Assembly (NCBI GenBank): GCA_946902985.2
Contig: OX336389.2
Coordinates: forward strand, 130,731,572-130,795,571
Source of the DNA: Meconema thalassinum
Taxonomy: Eukaryota; Arthropoda; Insecta; Orthoptera; Tettigoniidae
DNA length: 64,000 nt
Direction: 5' to 3'
Below the pieces are notes generated by a model. The model was not told where the DNA came from. It searched no databases and saw only the letters and a program-made list of their open reading frames with translations. The first letter of the stretch is position 1, and the number at the start of each line of letters is the position of its first letter. Below, piece by piece: positions 51,840 through 64,000 of the stretch. The translations under genes and the position numbers were made by a program.

Positions 51840-54800
51840 AAGACGACGTGGGAAGGTGAGGAACTTGAAGAGGTCTCATTCCAGTGCAGTACGTCACGAG
51901 AATATAATTCTAACGCAGTGTGGTACCTAAGTATCATTCTATCACAGTCTGGCTGGGAAACAGTATATAACGTGGTCAGTAGAGCACAAGACTCTGAATC
52001 AGTTCGGCATGTTGCCAACATAATTTAGTGCGGAGTATCGCAGTGATATTTGAGTGTTACGCAGTATAAACCATAAACTGAACAGTTCTATTACCGAACG
52101 TTAAAACGAAGCATAGTACGGCAATATAATAGGACGAATTTTAGTGTATTTTCACGCAAGATACGTGTGAATAGCGAAGCAAAGTGAGCATTGTCACATT
52201 GTATCACAAGCTTTTACTAGATGTGGAACAGAGAGTATCCAATGTGATCATATTCTCGTACGGGAACGTGAGTGCAGCGGTAACATTTGTTTCAAGAGGC
52301 AGACAACTGACAGTCGCCAGGTGAATGAACTTGAGCAGATAAGTAAATTTATATATTGTAGGGCAATATTTGGAGAGACAGGTGAGACTCAATTATTGTG
52401 ACGAACGTAATATCTTACGAAAGAAGTTTTGCGAGAGTATAAGATCGCCATAATATAATCTGTGCTATTCTAGAACTGTTACTTACGTTCATAATTCGAT
52501 ATTATCAATACAAATACAGCACGGACATTGTAGCGATGCATTTAATGAGCATCGAGGTTATCAGCACCAACAAGTGCGGTTTTTGCGAAATGAACTCTAT
52601 TAGCGAAGATATGGCTAATTAAATGGAGAGATGGGGGCTGATATAAATACGTGACGTGTACAACGACGATTGAGGTCCACGTGGAGCAACGAATGAAACC
52701 ACGAGCCCTGGGGATGGATCAGAGACGAAAGCAAATGGGACGTATAGAACAATGGGACCATTTTTGGAATAGGAGACATCGCCAGCGGTACGACCAGTAC
52801 GTGACTCGAGGTACAGAACGTATTATGTTTATTAGAACGTAGAATTTGAGTGGATTATGCTGATTTGGCAGATGGGGATACATAAAAATATTATTGCGAA
52901 AATAAATTATTTTTATAGATGTTCAGAAATTCAATATGAATGAATATGAACCAATAAAGGTAAGAATTGAAAAATCATTAAGTGACTAGGATAATTACAA
53001 TATATTTTCTACTGCAATCATTAGAGAAGGATTTAACTACACTATTGAGTTGGTAGAACTTACACGAATAAACACCTACTTTCTTAAGCTACATATTACA
53101 CTGTATATAATTGACACAACACAAAGTTTTTGACTAGGAATTAGAATGAATTCATGAGAGAACCAGCATGGTTAATTAATTGAGATGTAGATTAATTGGT
53201 TTAAATATGGTAATGAAATAAAATCATGGTTATATTAAATGAATGTAGTAAATAATTGAGTCATATAAAGATGAAGTATAAACGTTCTACATATGCTGCA
53301 GTACAGTGATAGATGATGATGGCAAATGTGACATAAGTGTTGAATGTTGTAATGAAAAGTTGAAGTCATGATTAATTAAATTGAGGTGAAATTAAGTTGA
53401 AAGAAATCCTCAAAATTTTAATAAAAATCTCTTGAATTATAAATAATGAGTCAATTGGTCTAAACTTGAAAGACAGATTAATAAAGATGAATGATTTGTG
53501 AATTGAACTTTGATACTCATAGATGGTGGATTATCGATGGATTTATATAATTTAATTTAAGAGTACGAGTGTGTAACTGTCAGTAATCACTCAGGAATGT
53601 CCAGATAAAGTGTATTTTTCGTGTGAAAAAGTTGTCTTGCAATTCTGGCCCATTAGCATGTGACTATACTTTGAAGATATTTATAACCTAGTATAATGAT
53701 GGATGATCCACAACACTTAAAAAGTATCAAGGAATGGTTTTACAGTAGTGTGAAAATTTGATGAAATTCACTGAGGAAATTAATTTACTTCAAAGATTTA
53801 TATTAAATGAATCCAGTTGCTTTAGAGAGAAGCAATGTGAATAGCCCCATTAGTTAAAGTAGGGATCCATAATTAAATTGAAATACGAGGATAATGACAA
53901 AAAAAGTTACAAAGAAATGAAATAAGATTAAATGGATGTGAATAATAAAGAAGAAATACTTCTAAAATGTGGAATAACAGTGCATTCTTGTAAATAGAAG
54001 AGAATAAATATGTATAATGTTGATGAAGTGACAGCGAACATCCACAATTTAACATAAATAATTAGATGGAGATCGGAAAGATTAATTTAATTTTTTGATT
54101 TTTAATTTCTCTTAAAATGCACCTGCTTAAAATTTGGACTCTAGCATGGAGAGGTCACTTAATAAAATTGTGAAACTAAATTAAATGGAATGGAATTTTA
54201 AAAAGCAGGTCTCTATCCGATTATTTGTGTCAAAAGATAGGACACAAGGAGATTTTTGTCCCAATTAGAATATTTTGAACTTATGCTTTAAAATTTTATT
54301 TTGCACCTCAAGAATTAATTTCGAAAATCTCCAAGTTAAAGTTGAATTCCGTATTTATTTTATTATCTGTAGTTGTGTGAGGATAATACATTTGTAGATG
54401 TGTTTTACCTTTTTCGCTGAATTCTATAGTTTTGGTGGTATTTTTTTAGACTTGAATGATCATTGGAAAAGTTTCGAGGTTTACCTAGTTGAACACAATT
54501 CCCACTCATGCCCTGGGATTATTTGAATCTCGACCTCCCGGATAACTTTGTTTTACTATTCCGAACTTATTTCGAATGTTCAAGGTTTTTATTTTGTGTT
54601 CGGACTTCTCGCTGCAGATTGCGATGATGAGCCGGGCCATCCAATCCAAGGTCAAGTTATTGGGCACAGTTCAGAGGGATGTTCTTTTCCGATGGAATAT
54701 CGCGTAAAGGGACACCAGATTGGATATTCCGGTAAAGCACAGGTGCAAGATCAGGTCGTCACGAATAACAAAGCTCGAAGGATTAAGCGCTGTTTTGTAC

Positions 54801-54920
54801 CATCGTAACTATTCGTTATAGCAATGGTAAACAGTTCTGAGGAATAAGAGTCCGAGACTAACAATGATTTTGTCCAATGATCTATAAAGTATCAACTTGG
54901 AAATTTTGTGGTGGATGCTT
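51840..54920. other. AT-rich stretch without recognised genes
   Basis: A/G-biased on the plus strand, similar in style to 22.1-25.5 kb, with many ATGAATG/TAAATTGA words but no long frame. The 86-codon frame 54548-54808 has no known motif. Confidence 0.4.
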
Positions 54921-54925
54921 TATGG

Positions 54926-55206
54926 CAGGCTGTTCCAAATCCACGAGTTTGAGTATGCGTACACGCGAGTACTCAGCAGTGATGCTGGGAGTACGGTTGG
55001 AGAGGGATTGGGGGTGATAGCCAATACGTCACTGGGCGAAGGTCATAGCACAAGATTAGTCCATGCGCTTCCTGCCAATCTTGAGTATCCACCGCACAGT
55101 GACGTCAGTCCCCACCCCATAGCTGTATTCCATGTTGCAGTTTTGCTCACGCAAGGTGGCGAGTACTCCGCTGCTCACTGGCGAGTAGCTCGGTTGGAAC
55201 AGCCAG
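54926..55206 (-). mobile_element. hAT MITE, second copy, exact 8-bp duplication
   Basis: 281 bp from CAGGCTGTTCCA to TGGAACAGCCAG, flanked by CTTTATGG at 54918-54925 and 55207-55214. It matches 36154-36430 in reverse orientation. The 113-codon frame through it is not meaningful. Confidence 0.92.
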
Positions 55207-55624
55207 CTTTATGGTATAGACCGGTCTGTTGGACTTAGGCTCGGAGAAATTGATTTTGTTGCAGAATTAGTCTTAGAAATACAGTATCATTCTACGTAGA
55301 TATTGATATTCTTCCAATATCTTAGCATTTCAACAGAATGCACCCTTGTTTCTTGCAGAATAGCAACGTTGTTGCGGCTGCTACTATGCTGTATTAGGTA
55401 GGTTAACGTTCACGGATTGGGCTAATTTGTTATAGCCTCAGTCTTAATGTCTATCTCATCAAACGCATCTACGAAGAACAGGACTAACCGGAGAGGTCTT
55501 GGGAGATGCGATCGCCTTTCATTGCCCACCTGTCTGATATGTTGCAAAAGGTATGGAGTCACGTTCTGATGGACGTCTTGCACAATCTGGTGGGTGCTGT
55601 TATACTGTATTAGCATTAGTTTTT

Positions 55625-56490
55625 GTCGATTTATTTGAGGGGTTTGGGACATCTTGGTCATCTGCCCAATGTACTTCGGTGAGTGTTGCACTTGTCTGAT
55701 AACCTGTATTTATGTGATGACTGTAGTATCAGCGGTAGCAGTAGCTTCGTATACTTTGGGTATCAGAATAAAACCCTGGAACAGTCGGTTGGCATTTAAT
55801 TACACTATGTTTATATGTGACATATCTAGAGGTTGCTGACTCATTTGAGATCTTCTTGCATAAAATTCCGGCACTCCACCATTTCTGAAACACAGGAATT
55901 GAATGTCTGTAATTTCATGTTTAACGACCTAATTATTAGGGACAAGGATGGGGGAGGAGCCCCGGGACTTAAAATAAAGCTCTATCCCGGCATTTACGTT
56001 CAGATACACTGGAGATTCAGAACGAAAATCGTATGCCCCGCAATATGTCCCATGAAAATTAACCTTTGGCATCAGATGAGCTCCTTCCAACAAAAGACTT
56101 GGCACGATGCTTTTGCGACGTGTCTAGCATATTGATCCGTTATTGGTCAAGACCATTTTCTTCGGAGAGTGAAATATGTCTCCTCAGTAAAGGGTTAGTA
56201 GATCACTGAGTGACTTCATTCAATATACCTAATAAGTCCATATATATGATCTGCTAACCTTCAGCTGACACTGAGAAATTACCCGAGTAGTTTTCAATAT
56301 TCAGTATACCCTGGGTTTCAGAATCAAACCTTGGCACAGTCGGTGGGCTTTTAAAAATGTTTATATGTAAGATATCCGTATATTGCTGACTCATTTAAGA
56401 TCTTCTACCAAAAGATCCCGGCACTCCACCATCTCGAAAACACAGAAATTAAACATCTGTAAATCCATGTTTAACTGTCTAATCATAGAT
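55625..56490 (+). repeat. SINE-like fragments, direct pair
   Basis: 55634-55735 is a family A tail (minus). 55740-55940 and 56296-56490 are two copies of one segment (CCTGG-ACAGTCGG-TGGC, TTGCTGACTCATTT, CGGCACTCCACCAT), spaced 556 bp. The body is SINE-like, but no clear head is visible. Confidence 0.5.
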
Positions 56491-56856
56491 TCTGTCTATT
56501 AGGCAGTCAGTCCAGGGGCTGTTTGGATCCTCAAAAAGTAGCCTACTGCCATAAGTTAGGTCAGTGGATATCCACAAAACCTCAAAGTAGCACTATAATG
56601 AGGCGTACTAGATAAGATGATTGAGGCAATTTGACATTGCGTTCCTCACTGAGTCTGAACAATAGCACTGACCCTAAGAGTAGAACCTTTCACAGTAAAC
56701 ACAGACACTGGTTGTGCCTTGAAGGCCATTACTCAACACCACCCATAGGCCTACCACAACAGCTTCCATTTAATGAAAGCCATAAATGACACTGAGACAA
56801 CGGTGGAAATCATTGATTATTTAATTCATTAAGTTTTGATGATGTTAATAATAGTA

Positions 56857-56922
<66 letters not shown>
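56857..56922. repeat. (ATT)22 microsatellite
   Basis: About 22 uninterrupted ATT units. Confidence 0.95.
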
Positions 56923-57109
56923 GGGTGGAAATTTCACCTTTCATTAAAACTTAAAACCTTGACAAGTAATTTTGCTACGACAAAATTTGTTAACTTGAAA
57001 CAAAATTCGCATTACGCATTGAACCCCAACTTACTTAATTATGACATCCGTGTATTAATGTAATTACGAATATTCATTTATGTTCGACCCTCACTATTAT
57101 GTGTCAGAT

Positions 57110-57162
57110 AACTGTATCATAATGATGGTCATTATAACACTGTTTTCCATTATGATACAGTT
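57110..57162. repeat. 15-bp perfect inverted repeat
   Basis: AACTGTATCATAATG (57110-57124) and its exact inverse (57148-57162) are spaced 23 bp. A CCAAT motif (GCCAATCAGAGC near 57169) follows. Confidence 0.75.
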
Positions 57163-57640
57163 TCTCCAGCCAATCAGAGCTCGTTCATTGACCAATTAGG
57201 TAACGATAACTTCGCGCATGCGCTCAAAATCCAACATGTCGGACATAAACACAACATCGAACTATAATAAATTACCGACATGGAATACCCACCGTCCATA
57301 TGTTCGCGTAAATAAACTGGCGAATATGAGACAAGAAATAGCACTGTACCTTAAAATCACCAACACTAATTTCTACACAGCGCATTGTCTTCAACTGACA
57401 CCGGTGACAATATTACTGAGGGACGGCAGATGTAAACATATGGTTTGCATATGGCATTGCAAACACACAGAGCGCATGCGTCGGTCGTTCAAAGCTCTTG
57501 AAAGGCAGAGATATAACACCCAACGCTCGCTCTGCGATCACAAAATTCCAGTAGCTGACTCTCAACAGATATTTATGAATATTTATGTTAAAACATATAG
57601 GCTAATAAAGTTATAATTATCGTCGAACATAAACAGTCGT

Positions 57641-57757
57641 ATGCAACTCGCCTATAATGGTAATTAAGACACTCGTATGGAAATTATAAAACTCGCATAC
57701 GCTCGTTTTATAAAAAATACTCGTGTCTTAATTATAGCCATTATAGGCTCGTTGCAT
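57641..57757. repeat. 117-bp foldback
   Basis: ATGCAACTCGCCTATAATGG at 57641 pairs with its inverse ending at 57757. The pairing continues inward (TAATTAAGACAC), with an inner ATAAAAC/GTTTTAT pair. Confidence 0.75.
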
Positions 57758-58689
57758 AATGTACTATTCATCAAGGTCACATTTCACCGTTTACGAAAAC
57801 TGAAATATCATCACAGGTATATTGTGTTACGAATACGTTTGCTGGCTTGACACATAATGGACGTTATGCGTTATCCATTGAGTTCCAACGTACTTGATTC
57901 TGTCTTCCGTGTGTTAAAGTATTTCCGAATAATCATTTCTTTATGGTCATTCTTCTGGGCATGCCTAGAAATGAAAGTCAGCGACGTTCCACTTTCAACC
58001 ACCAGGTGATACCCAGCGCCCCATTGGTGAAATGGCTGACTATTTTCTGATTCCAGACAAATACTTGTAATTATTATTACAATAATAATAATAATCTAAA
58101 TAATATTTTATTGTGTAGTTCAGTCAAGCGGGAAGCGTGTATTGTTCTTGCAGTCTGTGGAGAGGTGAGAATGTTGTTGGTGTGAAATCATAGAGTCGCT
58201 GGCCACATGTCACTTGTCATCTGTCACTCGCCACCAGACGTGTGCCACATTTGTATGAAAGCTTCCCCATGGCTTATCAAAGAACAGGGAAAGAAAAATC
58301 AGCCTCCCGCTAATACCGTCCGGAATCAGTCTCTGTTTTAACATGACATTGTCAACTTATTCCTGAGGATCAAACTAGCGACAACAAGTATTTTGGCGGC
58401 AAAACTACTTGAGTAATGTCTTAGTGTCAGCTGGAGGTTAGCAGATCATATACATGGACTTATTAGGTTAACTTATAGTTTTCGTTATGAGTTACACATT
58501 GTGGTGTGTGATGGAGTGCTTCCACTTTGTCCAAACCTTTGTTCGGAACTGGGAGACGAGCTTTTCGGTACCGTACTTAGCCGCTTGTATCCCCAGGCTG
58601 TGTGCGAGGGAGAGGAACATTGTTCTACTTAATTAAAGATGATTGCTCGGCTTCGAACATGCTCCCGGAGTATTCAGCTATCAATTAGC

Positions 58690-58815
58690 ATGTGACCTCC
58701 TCAGTGGATCAGTGTCCGCTCTCGTAGCCGAAGATTGCAGGTTCGATACCGGCCGAGTTTGTAATAAGTCTGAAGGTCAAGTAAAATCCACGCCGCTCCG
58801 AGTTGAACGTATCAC
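58690..58815 (+). mobile_element. tRNA-like SINE head fragment
   Basis: CTCAGTGGATCAGTGTCCGC and GCAGGTTCGATACCGGCC have tRNA A/B-box spacing, followed by GAGTTGAACGTATCACAGC. No tRNA fold. Confidence 0.5.
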
Positions 58816-58964
58816 AGCTGACAAAAGTAATTAAGTCTCAGCGGCAGGTTGCCCAATATAGCTCTGGTTTCTCTGCTAGGGTGCAGTGCAACCGGAACGT
58901 CACAATTGGTTAGAAGTTTGACCTACACCAGATAGCTGAGGTCATAGCATATTATAATTATTAG

Positions 58965-59420
58965 CCAAATTTCGATTTTTGCAAAAAAATGAAAGTAGAC
59001 TTATGAGCACGACACAGGGCCAAACATTGTGTGTCTGTCTGTGTGTGAGTGTGTGTGTATGTGTGTGCCATTTGCTTTGTCTGTCTGTCCCCCCCCCCTA
59101 TCAATTCAAACACGGTGAAACTGAATTTAACGAAATTTGGTACAGAGGTAGCACAAGAAAAGGGCACCTCAGTGTCATGTTTTGTAACGCCGCCATCGTG
59201 ACGGAAACCTAATGGCGGCCACCCAAATGTTCAAAGGTTAAATCAAATTACGACTAACCTAATCATCCGATCTCTACCAAATTTTGCAACAATATACCTT
59301 ATAGTGGGAAGCGTCTTTTGCCCAAACTACAAGGTCATCAGCTAAATAGTTTCAATATGGCGGATGTATGAATCATGCAAGTATTATAGCCTAACCGTAA
59401 CTTACGATTCAACAAGGCCT
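58965..59420 (+). mobile_element. DINE-1/HINE-like element, copy 2 (3'-truncated)
   Basis: TTAGCCAAATTTCG head, AAAGTAGACTTATGAG, TCTG/GT microsatellite, CCCCCCCCCTATCAA run, then GAAATTTGGTACAGA and AATATGGCGGATG units as in the other copies. The terminal hairpin is missing. Confidence 0.6.
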
Positions 59421-60057
59421 GGCCTTAGGAAATACGCTCATCGTAGCCTACAAAGGGAGGTTTAAACAGTTCTGAAGGACGTGACCGGTAGGATATTAGC
59501 ATTTTAAAATTAAAAAATAGAGCATGTAACCGCAGTAGTGACTAACAGTTCAGTCTGTCCGTGCCATATCGTTCTTGTCCGTGCCGTCCCGTTGGAACAA
59601 AATGGCGCTATTGTTTGCTCGTAAATCCATATATTTCTGTAACTTCCTAAGTTGATATCCTTTTCGGAATGTACTGAACAAAATAATACATATTGTATTT
59701 AGTATCAAATGGTTTATAGAAACGGCAGAAGACGCTAATGAAAACGTTGATTGCAAGACAAAACAAAATATCATGGAGTTATACTAAACCAGTTATTAAC
59801 CAAGTAGCGTAGTGGGGTAGTGCTAGCGACCTGGAGTCATAGTCTGGAGGTTCGTGGATCAAATCCCAGCAGGTTCAAATATTTTTACTTCGTTCTTTTC
59901 TTATTTATTGATTTATAACTACTCACACGTTATAATGTTAAGTATATATAGAGTGTATTTGCAATCGAAAATATTATATATTTACTTATAACACCACATA
60001 TTTCAACACTCGACTACAACGATTTACATTCATTGTCCTTGATCCGCGGTAGAGTCT

Positions 60058-60290
60058 ATTGTTGTTGTTGATTCTCTAGGGGTTTTGCGGCATCATGATC
60101 TTGGGTATATGTAGGCTTACTAGTGTGCGTACTTTTATACGAGAAAGGATTTAGGTAGGAACCTGTTGTTTCATTTGAGATGCATGGATATCATGGTCAT
60201 TTAGCCCCGTGTACTTGGGTGAGTGTTGAATTTTGTCTAATAACCTGTGTTATTGGGATGTCTGTATTAGTGTGGGTATAAGCATTTCAG
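60058..60290 (-). mobile_element. Two SINE family A tail pieces
   Basis: GTTGTTGTTGATTCTCTAGG and, again near 60180, CATGGATATCATGGTCATTT with GTGTACTTGGGTGAG repeat the inverse family A tail. Confidence 0.6.
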
Positions 60291-60489
60291 GTGAGGATAC
60301 AATCAATCAACGTATAATATACTTATAGCACGTTGTATTTAAATAGCTTACTACAACCAACATTCAATTATACTTCTTGAAAAGGACAAAGATTTATAAC
60401 GATACCCATGCATTAGAAGAAAGTAGACTAAATGTTCTTTACTGAACATTTAGTTTTTATTATTATTATTCTTTCTTCGTTTTGCCCAC

Positions 60490-61020
60490 TTAGGGAGCGC
60501 GCTTGAACTTGTTGACTCGGGTTGATGGAGCTTTCCTCTTCTTCTCCTCCCAAAATCTCCTCATGAACTCGCTATGCCCCTTCTTACGTCCCTCCGTCCA
60601 TTTTTTTTCCAGTGGTCTTTTTAGCTTTTTCGGTGAAAGAGTGATTTGTAACTTGAGTTCCAAAAGTCTTGCGATTCATGATGCTATCTTCTGTAATGTT
60701 TATTTCCTTTAAGTCCTGTTTGATTTCTTCTAACCAACTGATTTTGACCTTCTTTGAATTAATTATATCAATCAGTTTTTTTTGCATATATGTTGTTGTC
60801 CATTCGGCAGATGTGACCATAAAATTTCAATCGTCTCTTACGCACGGTATCAGTGAACTTATAGATTACTGTGTACAAGTCTGTGGTTTTTCTTTTAATC
60901 CATATACCATTAACATAAACGGGGCCATATATTTTCCTGAGAATTTAACGTTCCTGGATTTCGATTTCACCAATTTGAGAGTGGCCTCCTAGAGATATAG
61001 TTTCGGAGGCGTACAATGCT
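60490..61020 (-). pseudogene. LINE reverse transcriptase C-terminal part, frameshifted
   Basis: Minus-strand pieces read PEALYASETISLG, a TAA, then GPVYVNGIWIKRKT and RRLKFYGHICRMDNN. Then, in another frame, come KVKISWLEEIKQDLKEIN, EDSIMNRKTFGTQV and FTEKAKKTTGKK, and finally SEFMRRFWEEKKRK before a stop at 60490. These follow the C-terminal order of an RTE/Proto2-like non-LTR protein. Frame changes fall in the A-runs near 60778 and 60603. It is a third LINE type, different from those at 26.4 and 43.3 kb. Confidence 0.8.
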
Positions 61021-61345
61021 TCCGGAAGAACAACTGTTATTATTATTATTATTATCATTATTGTTATTATTATTACACATCACATTATTACGTGTGACTC
61101 ATGGTATCGAGGGAAGGCAATCTAAAGTATTTATGTTGATAATCAGTCTGCAGTGAGAGTTGATGGTAGGATGAGTTCATGATTCAATATGGTTACAAGA
61201 GAGAGGCATGGCTGTTGTATGTCACCACTACTGTTTATTTTATATACGGATCATTTGCTTAAGAGGGGGGGGGGGGGAGGGAGGGGGTACACCTTTCGAG
61301 GTAAAAAATTACACTTTTCTTTCAGGTCCTAAAATGGTGAAATAA

Positions 61346-62752
61346 TTTTTAGCCTACTTTTCACATTTTGCAAAAATGAGGAAAAAGTAGACTTATGAGA
61401 TCGATCCGGGAAAATGTGTGTCAGTCTGTCTGTCTGTCTGTCTGTCTGGCTGTGTGTGTGTGTCCCCCCCCCCTATCAACTCCTAAACGGCTGCAGCAAT
61501 CAACACCAAATTTAGTATGAGTAAAGATGTGCACCGGAATATCTCTCGTCCATATTTGAAAATGATGTCAGTGTTACCAACTGCTGAAAAAACGCACTAG
61601 AAATTTGAGCTCCATGTTGGATCTCTTGCAAGGTATGCATGGAAGCTATTCCAAAATTGGCACACATGTAGATAAGACTATTTCAGTTTAATTTCCAGGA
61701 GGCCAACCATGACAGTGTTGCCAAAATAATGTTAAGCCTTCTGATAGGTCCTATGTTTGAATGCATATAACTTCTACACTATCAATTTGATTTCAACCAA
61801 ATTTTGTATGTAATATCTGTATATAAACAGATATGACTGAGCGTATTCTTAAGGCCACCAGGGCTGCCAACTGTTAATAATTGCTCTCTCTCTCTATTTT
61901 TTTTCCATCCAAATACCTATATATCAGAAAGTATGCAAGCCAACGGCTTTAAACTATGCACACGTATATTCTGACATTTTAGATTAATTTGGAGTAACTT
62001 ATATGCGTCAGTTCTACCAACATGATTATAAGCCTGCTGATAGTACCAATTTTTAAATACATGTAACTTCTATGCTATCAGTTCGATTTCAACCAAATTT
62101 CGTATGTGCTATGTGTACCAAAACAGATATGACTGTAAGTATTGTTAAGAGCAATCAGGGCTGCCAACTGTTAATAAATGCTGTCTATATTTTTTTACCC
62201 TAATATCAATATATCAGAAAGTATGCAAGCCAACAGCTCTATAATTTGCACACGTATAGCACCTGAAATTGTAGATTAATTTGGAGTAATGAATACAAGG
62301 CAGTGCTGCCAACATGATTCTATGCCTGCTGATATGTCCAATTTTAAAATACATGTAACTTCTATACTAACAAATGGATTTCATCCATAATTGGCACAAC
62401 AAGATATCATAATATTTCAGATTATTTCTGACCAGCACACGCATGGTATTGTTGGCAACATGCTTTTACGCGTGCTGAGAGATCCAATGTCTAACTGCAT
62501 GTAACGTCCATTGGACTTCAACCAAATTTTGTATTCTGTACCTTAAGAGATGGAACTAAGAATATATTCAGTCACCAGGGCTGCCAACTGTAGTGCTCTA
62601 TTAGGCTACATTATACCAGGTATATTTTGAACTAATTGGATATTTCGATATTACTAACTTAATTTCGTCATTATTCTAGATAGGTTCATATTCTGTAGAA
62701 TAATCATTAGCATGAAAAGTAGGCTGTATAGTTCTTCACGGAACTTCTTGTT
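61346..62752 (+). mobile_element. DINE-1/HINE-like element, copy 3
   Basis: Head TTTTTAGCCTACTTTTC with its inverse GAAAAAGTAGACT, (TCTG)n/(TG)n, CCCCCCCCCTATCAA. Internal units of about 300 bp contain AGGGCTGCCAACTGTTAATA and CAGAAAGTATGCAAGCCAAC (near 61860 and 62155, partial at 62575). The end has GAAAAGTAGGCT and the hairpin AGTTCTTCACGGAACT at 62730-62745, then TCTTGTT. Best preserved of the three. Confidence 0.7.
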
Positions 62753-63039
62753 AATATATCTGTTACCTTTTCTCAGATACAATGAAAAATATAACTTAGG
62801 GTCATCTGATTTGATGCATAAGTGCGAGCAAGCGCCACCTCTATTTTAATTATTTCGCTCCTTTTGAAAATTAGCGCTACTAAAATCTCTCTCAGGCATG
62901 CTCCGTATCACATTTCTCTTTGTATCTGAGGTACAGGAAGTCACGTGATGCTTCTGTTAACAAACATAGATTGGTTTGCGCAGTAACGGAGCACATGCTA
63001 TCTTTAAAAAAATGATTTGCCTGTGTTTTAGTACAGTTT

Positions 63040-63693
63040 TTGCAAGTGGTTGTGCTCAGAACTTTGACAGATGCAGTAATAAATACCCTCAGTGTCTATT
63101 ACGGAAATTCCATTAGAGCTAATAGTTTATCTGTATATAATATGAGAAAAGCCATCTGGGCCATTTGTTACTACAAGGCCGCAGCATTACTTTTGTCCAA
63201 GAGGTCTAGACTCTTGGAGTCTTTACCAGCAGGCTGTGGTACAAGACACTGCAGACAAATAGGTAAAAGCATAAAAAATGTCTTGCCCCTGCCATTATGG
63301 AGACAATCTAACCAGTTTTCAAGAATCTGTTGATAAGATGTGTTGGTGGTAACACAAAATAATAACGAGTCATTCAACTCTAAAATCTGGATGATGTGCC
63401 CCAAAACAATGTTTGATGGAAGAAGAACTGTTCAGATTACTGTTAATGATGCTACCATGACTTTTAATAATGGAATGAGGGCTAGAATTAAAGTATTTCA
63501 GCAGTTAGGACTTGTGGTTGGAACATATTCCTCCCAGATACTTCAAGACGAAGATGAGAAACGCATGCTCTCGGCCAATAAAAGGGTTCTGGAAACTACA
63601 AAAGAAGCGAGGGAATGCAAAAAGAGACTGAGGTTGGAAGAGGTCAAAATGAACCAGGAAGAGGGACATGTGTATGCATCAGGGCACTTTTAA
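63040..63693 (+). pseudogene. Mutator-like transposase, C-terminal part (family tentative)
   Basis: The first block reads VINTLSVYYGNSIRANS and MRKAIWAICYYKA; the second, NNNESFNSKIWMMCPKTMF then VNDATMTFNNGMRARIKVFQQLGL, ending VYASGHF at 63693. This order (YYGxAIR, MKxAIWA, NESxNxxIWxxCPK, AVxxFNxG, YxxGxF) is what I recall from a widespread Mutator-like transposase family. Two stops (TGA TAA at 63331-63336) and a probable frame slip separate the blocks. The segment between AIWA and the C-rich SWCK region is deleted. No start codon. 63700-64000 is AT-rich without features. Confidence 0.55.
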
Positions 63694-64000
63694 TGCCCAT
63701 CAAACCCTATAGTATAATTATATTGTTTAGTTCTCATATTCTCAAGTTTCATTTTTACGCTGCGTTTTCATCATAACTCAATTTTTAAGCTACACCAAAG
63801 CAATTTTGCATGACTGTGAACTTTAATCATATGAACAATATACATTAGGGTCTTTTAAAATACATGTGCCATTATTTAAAGAAAAATAATCTTTTTCAAA
63901 AAAAGTTAAAATTTTTCCTCACTTTATTTAATTATCGAAAAAAAAATCCCGTGCTATACCTAATATTCGAGTACATGTTGTAGACTTGGCTCTTACACGC

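Larger units (their letters stand above)
56228..58467. mobile_element. Candidate 2.24-kb element with 67-bp inverted ends
   Basis: 56228-56294 and the inverse of 58401-58467 match at 61 of 67 positions, both starting CCTAATAAGTCCAT and ending AGTAGTTTT. No matching target duplication is clear (TATA left, TTAA right). Inside are an (ATT)n tract, a 15-bp inverted pair, a 132-codon frame (57218-57616) with no known motif, and a 117-bp foldback. Confidence 0.55.

Noticed and set aside
57218..57616. 132-codon frame with upstream CCAAT
   Set aside because: No recognisable motif or homologue by eye; it lies in a candidate transposon. Not called a gene.

Overview
This window looks like a transposon-dense intergenic stretch of a large animal genome, and no host protein-coding gene could be recognised. 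Three things point to an insect. A nuclear copy of mitochondrial nad2 near 49.25-49.48 kb reads sensibly only with the invertebrate mitochondrial code. There are several tRNA-headed SINE families, and mariner, Tigger/pogo, hAT, Helitron-like and LINE debris of arthropod type. The style and number of SINEs suggest an orthopteroid (large-genome Polyneoptera), but that is inference.

Layout. 0-6.6 kb: nested SINEs, a foldback MITE, an internally rearranged 428-bp mariner, and the first of three copies of an unnamed element (here 'W') carrying an expanded minisatellite. 6.6-13.2 kb: one nearly intact Ty3/gypsy LTR retrotransposon on the minus strand, with 678-bp LTRs that differ at only about four positions, a 4-bp ATAT target duplication, a tRNA-Leu-type primer site and a polypurine tract. 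Its gag and pol lie in different frames, joined by a textbook -1 frameshift signal (slippery GGGAAAC, 7-nt spacer, 10-bp stem). Pol is cut by in-frame TGA codons. 13.3-14.8 kb: a DINE-1/HINE-like element; two relatives lie at 59.0 and 61.3 kb. 15-26 kb: mostly AT-rich, strand-asymmetric sequence of unknown nature with short tandem arrays. 26-45.7 kb: LINE tails, Tigger-like MITEs, two further W copies, hAT-like MITEs, an inverted SINE pair, a Helitron-like end and two decayed coding fragments. 46.6-47.8 kb: a 13-copy 91-bp satellite in which each unit carries a tRNA A-box-like motif and usually CACGTG. 49.2-50.5 kb: the NUMT, then a defective mariner carrying a SINE within a SINE. 54.9-58.5 kb: a second hAT MITE and a candidate 2.24-kb TIR element. 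60.5-63.7 kb: a LINE tail, the third HINE-like copy and the C-terminal part of a Mutator-like transposase.

Functionally, the only set of genes that works together is the LTR retrotransposon: gag (coiled coil, capsid-like region, zinc knuckle), protease, RT, RNase H and integrase. Everything else is non-autonomous, truncated or decayed. Target-site duplications are visible for at least thirteen insertions, which gives a partial order of events. All family assignments are from reading motifs by eye; no database search was possible.
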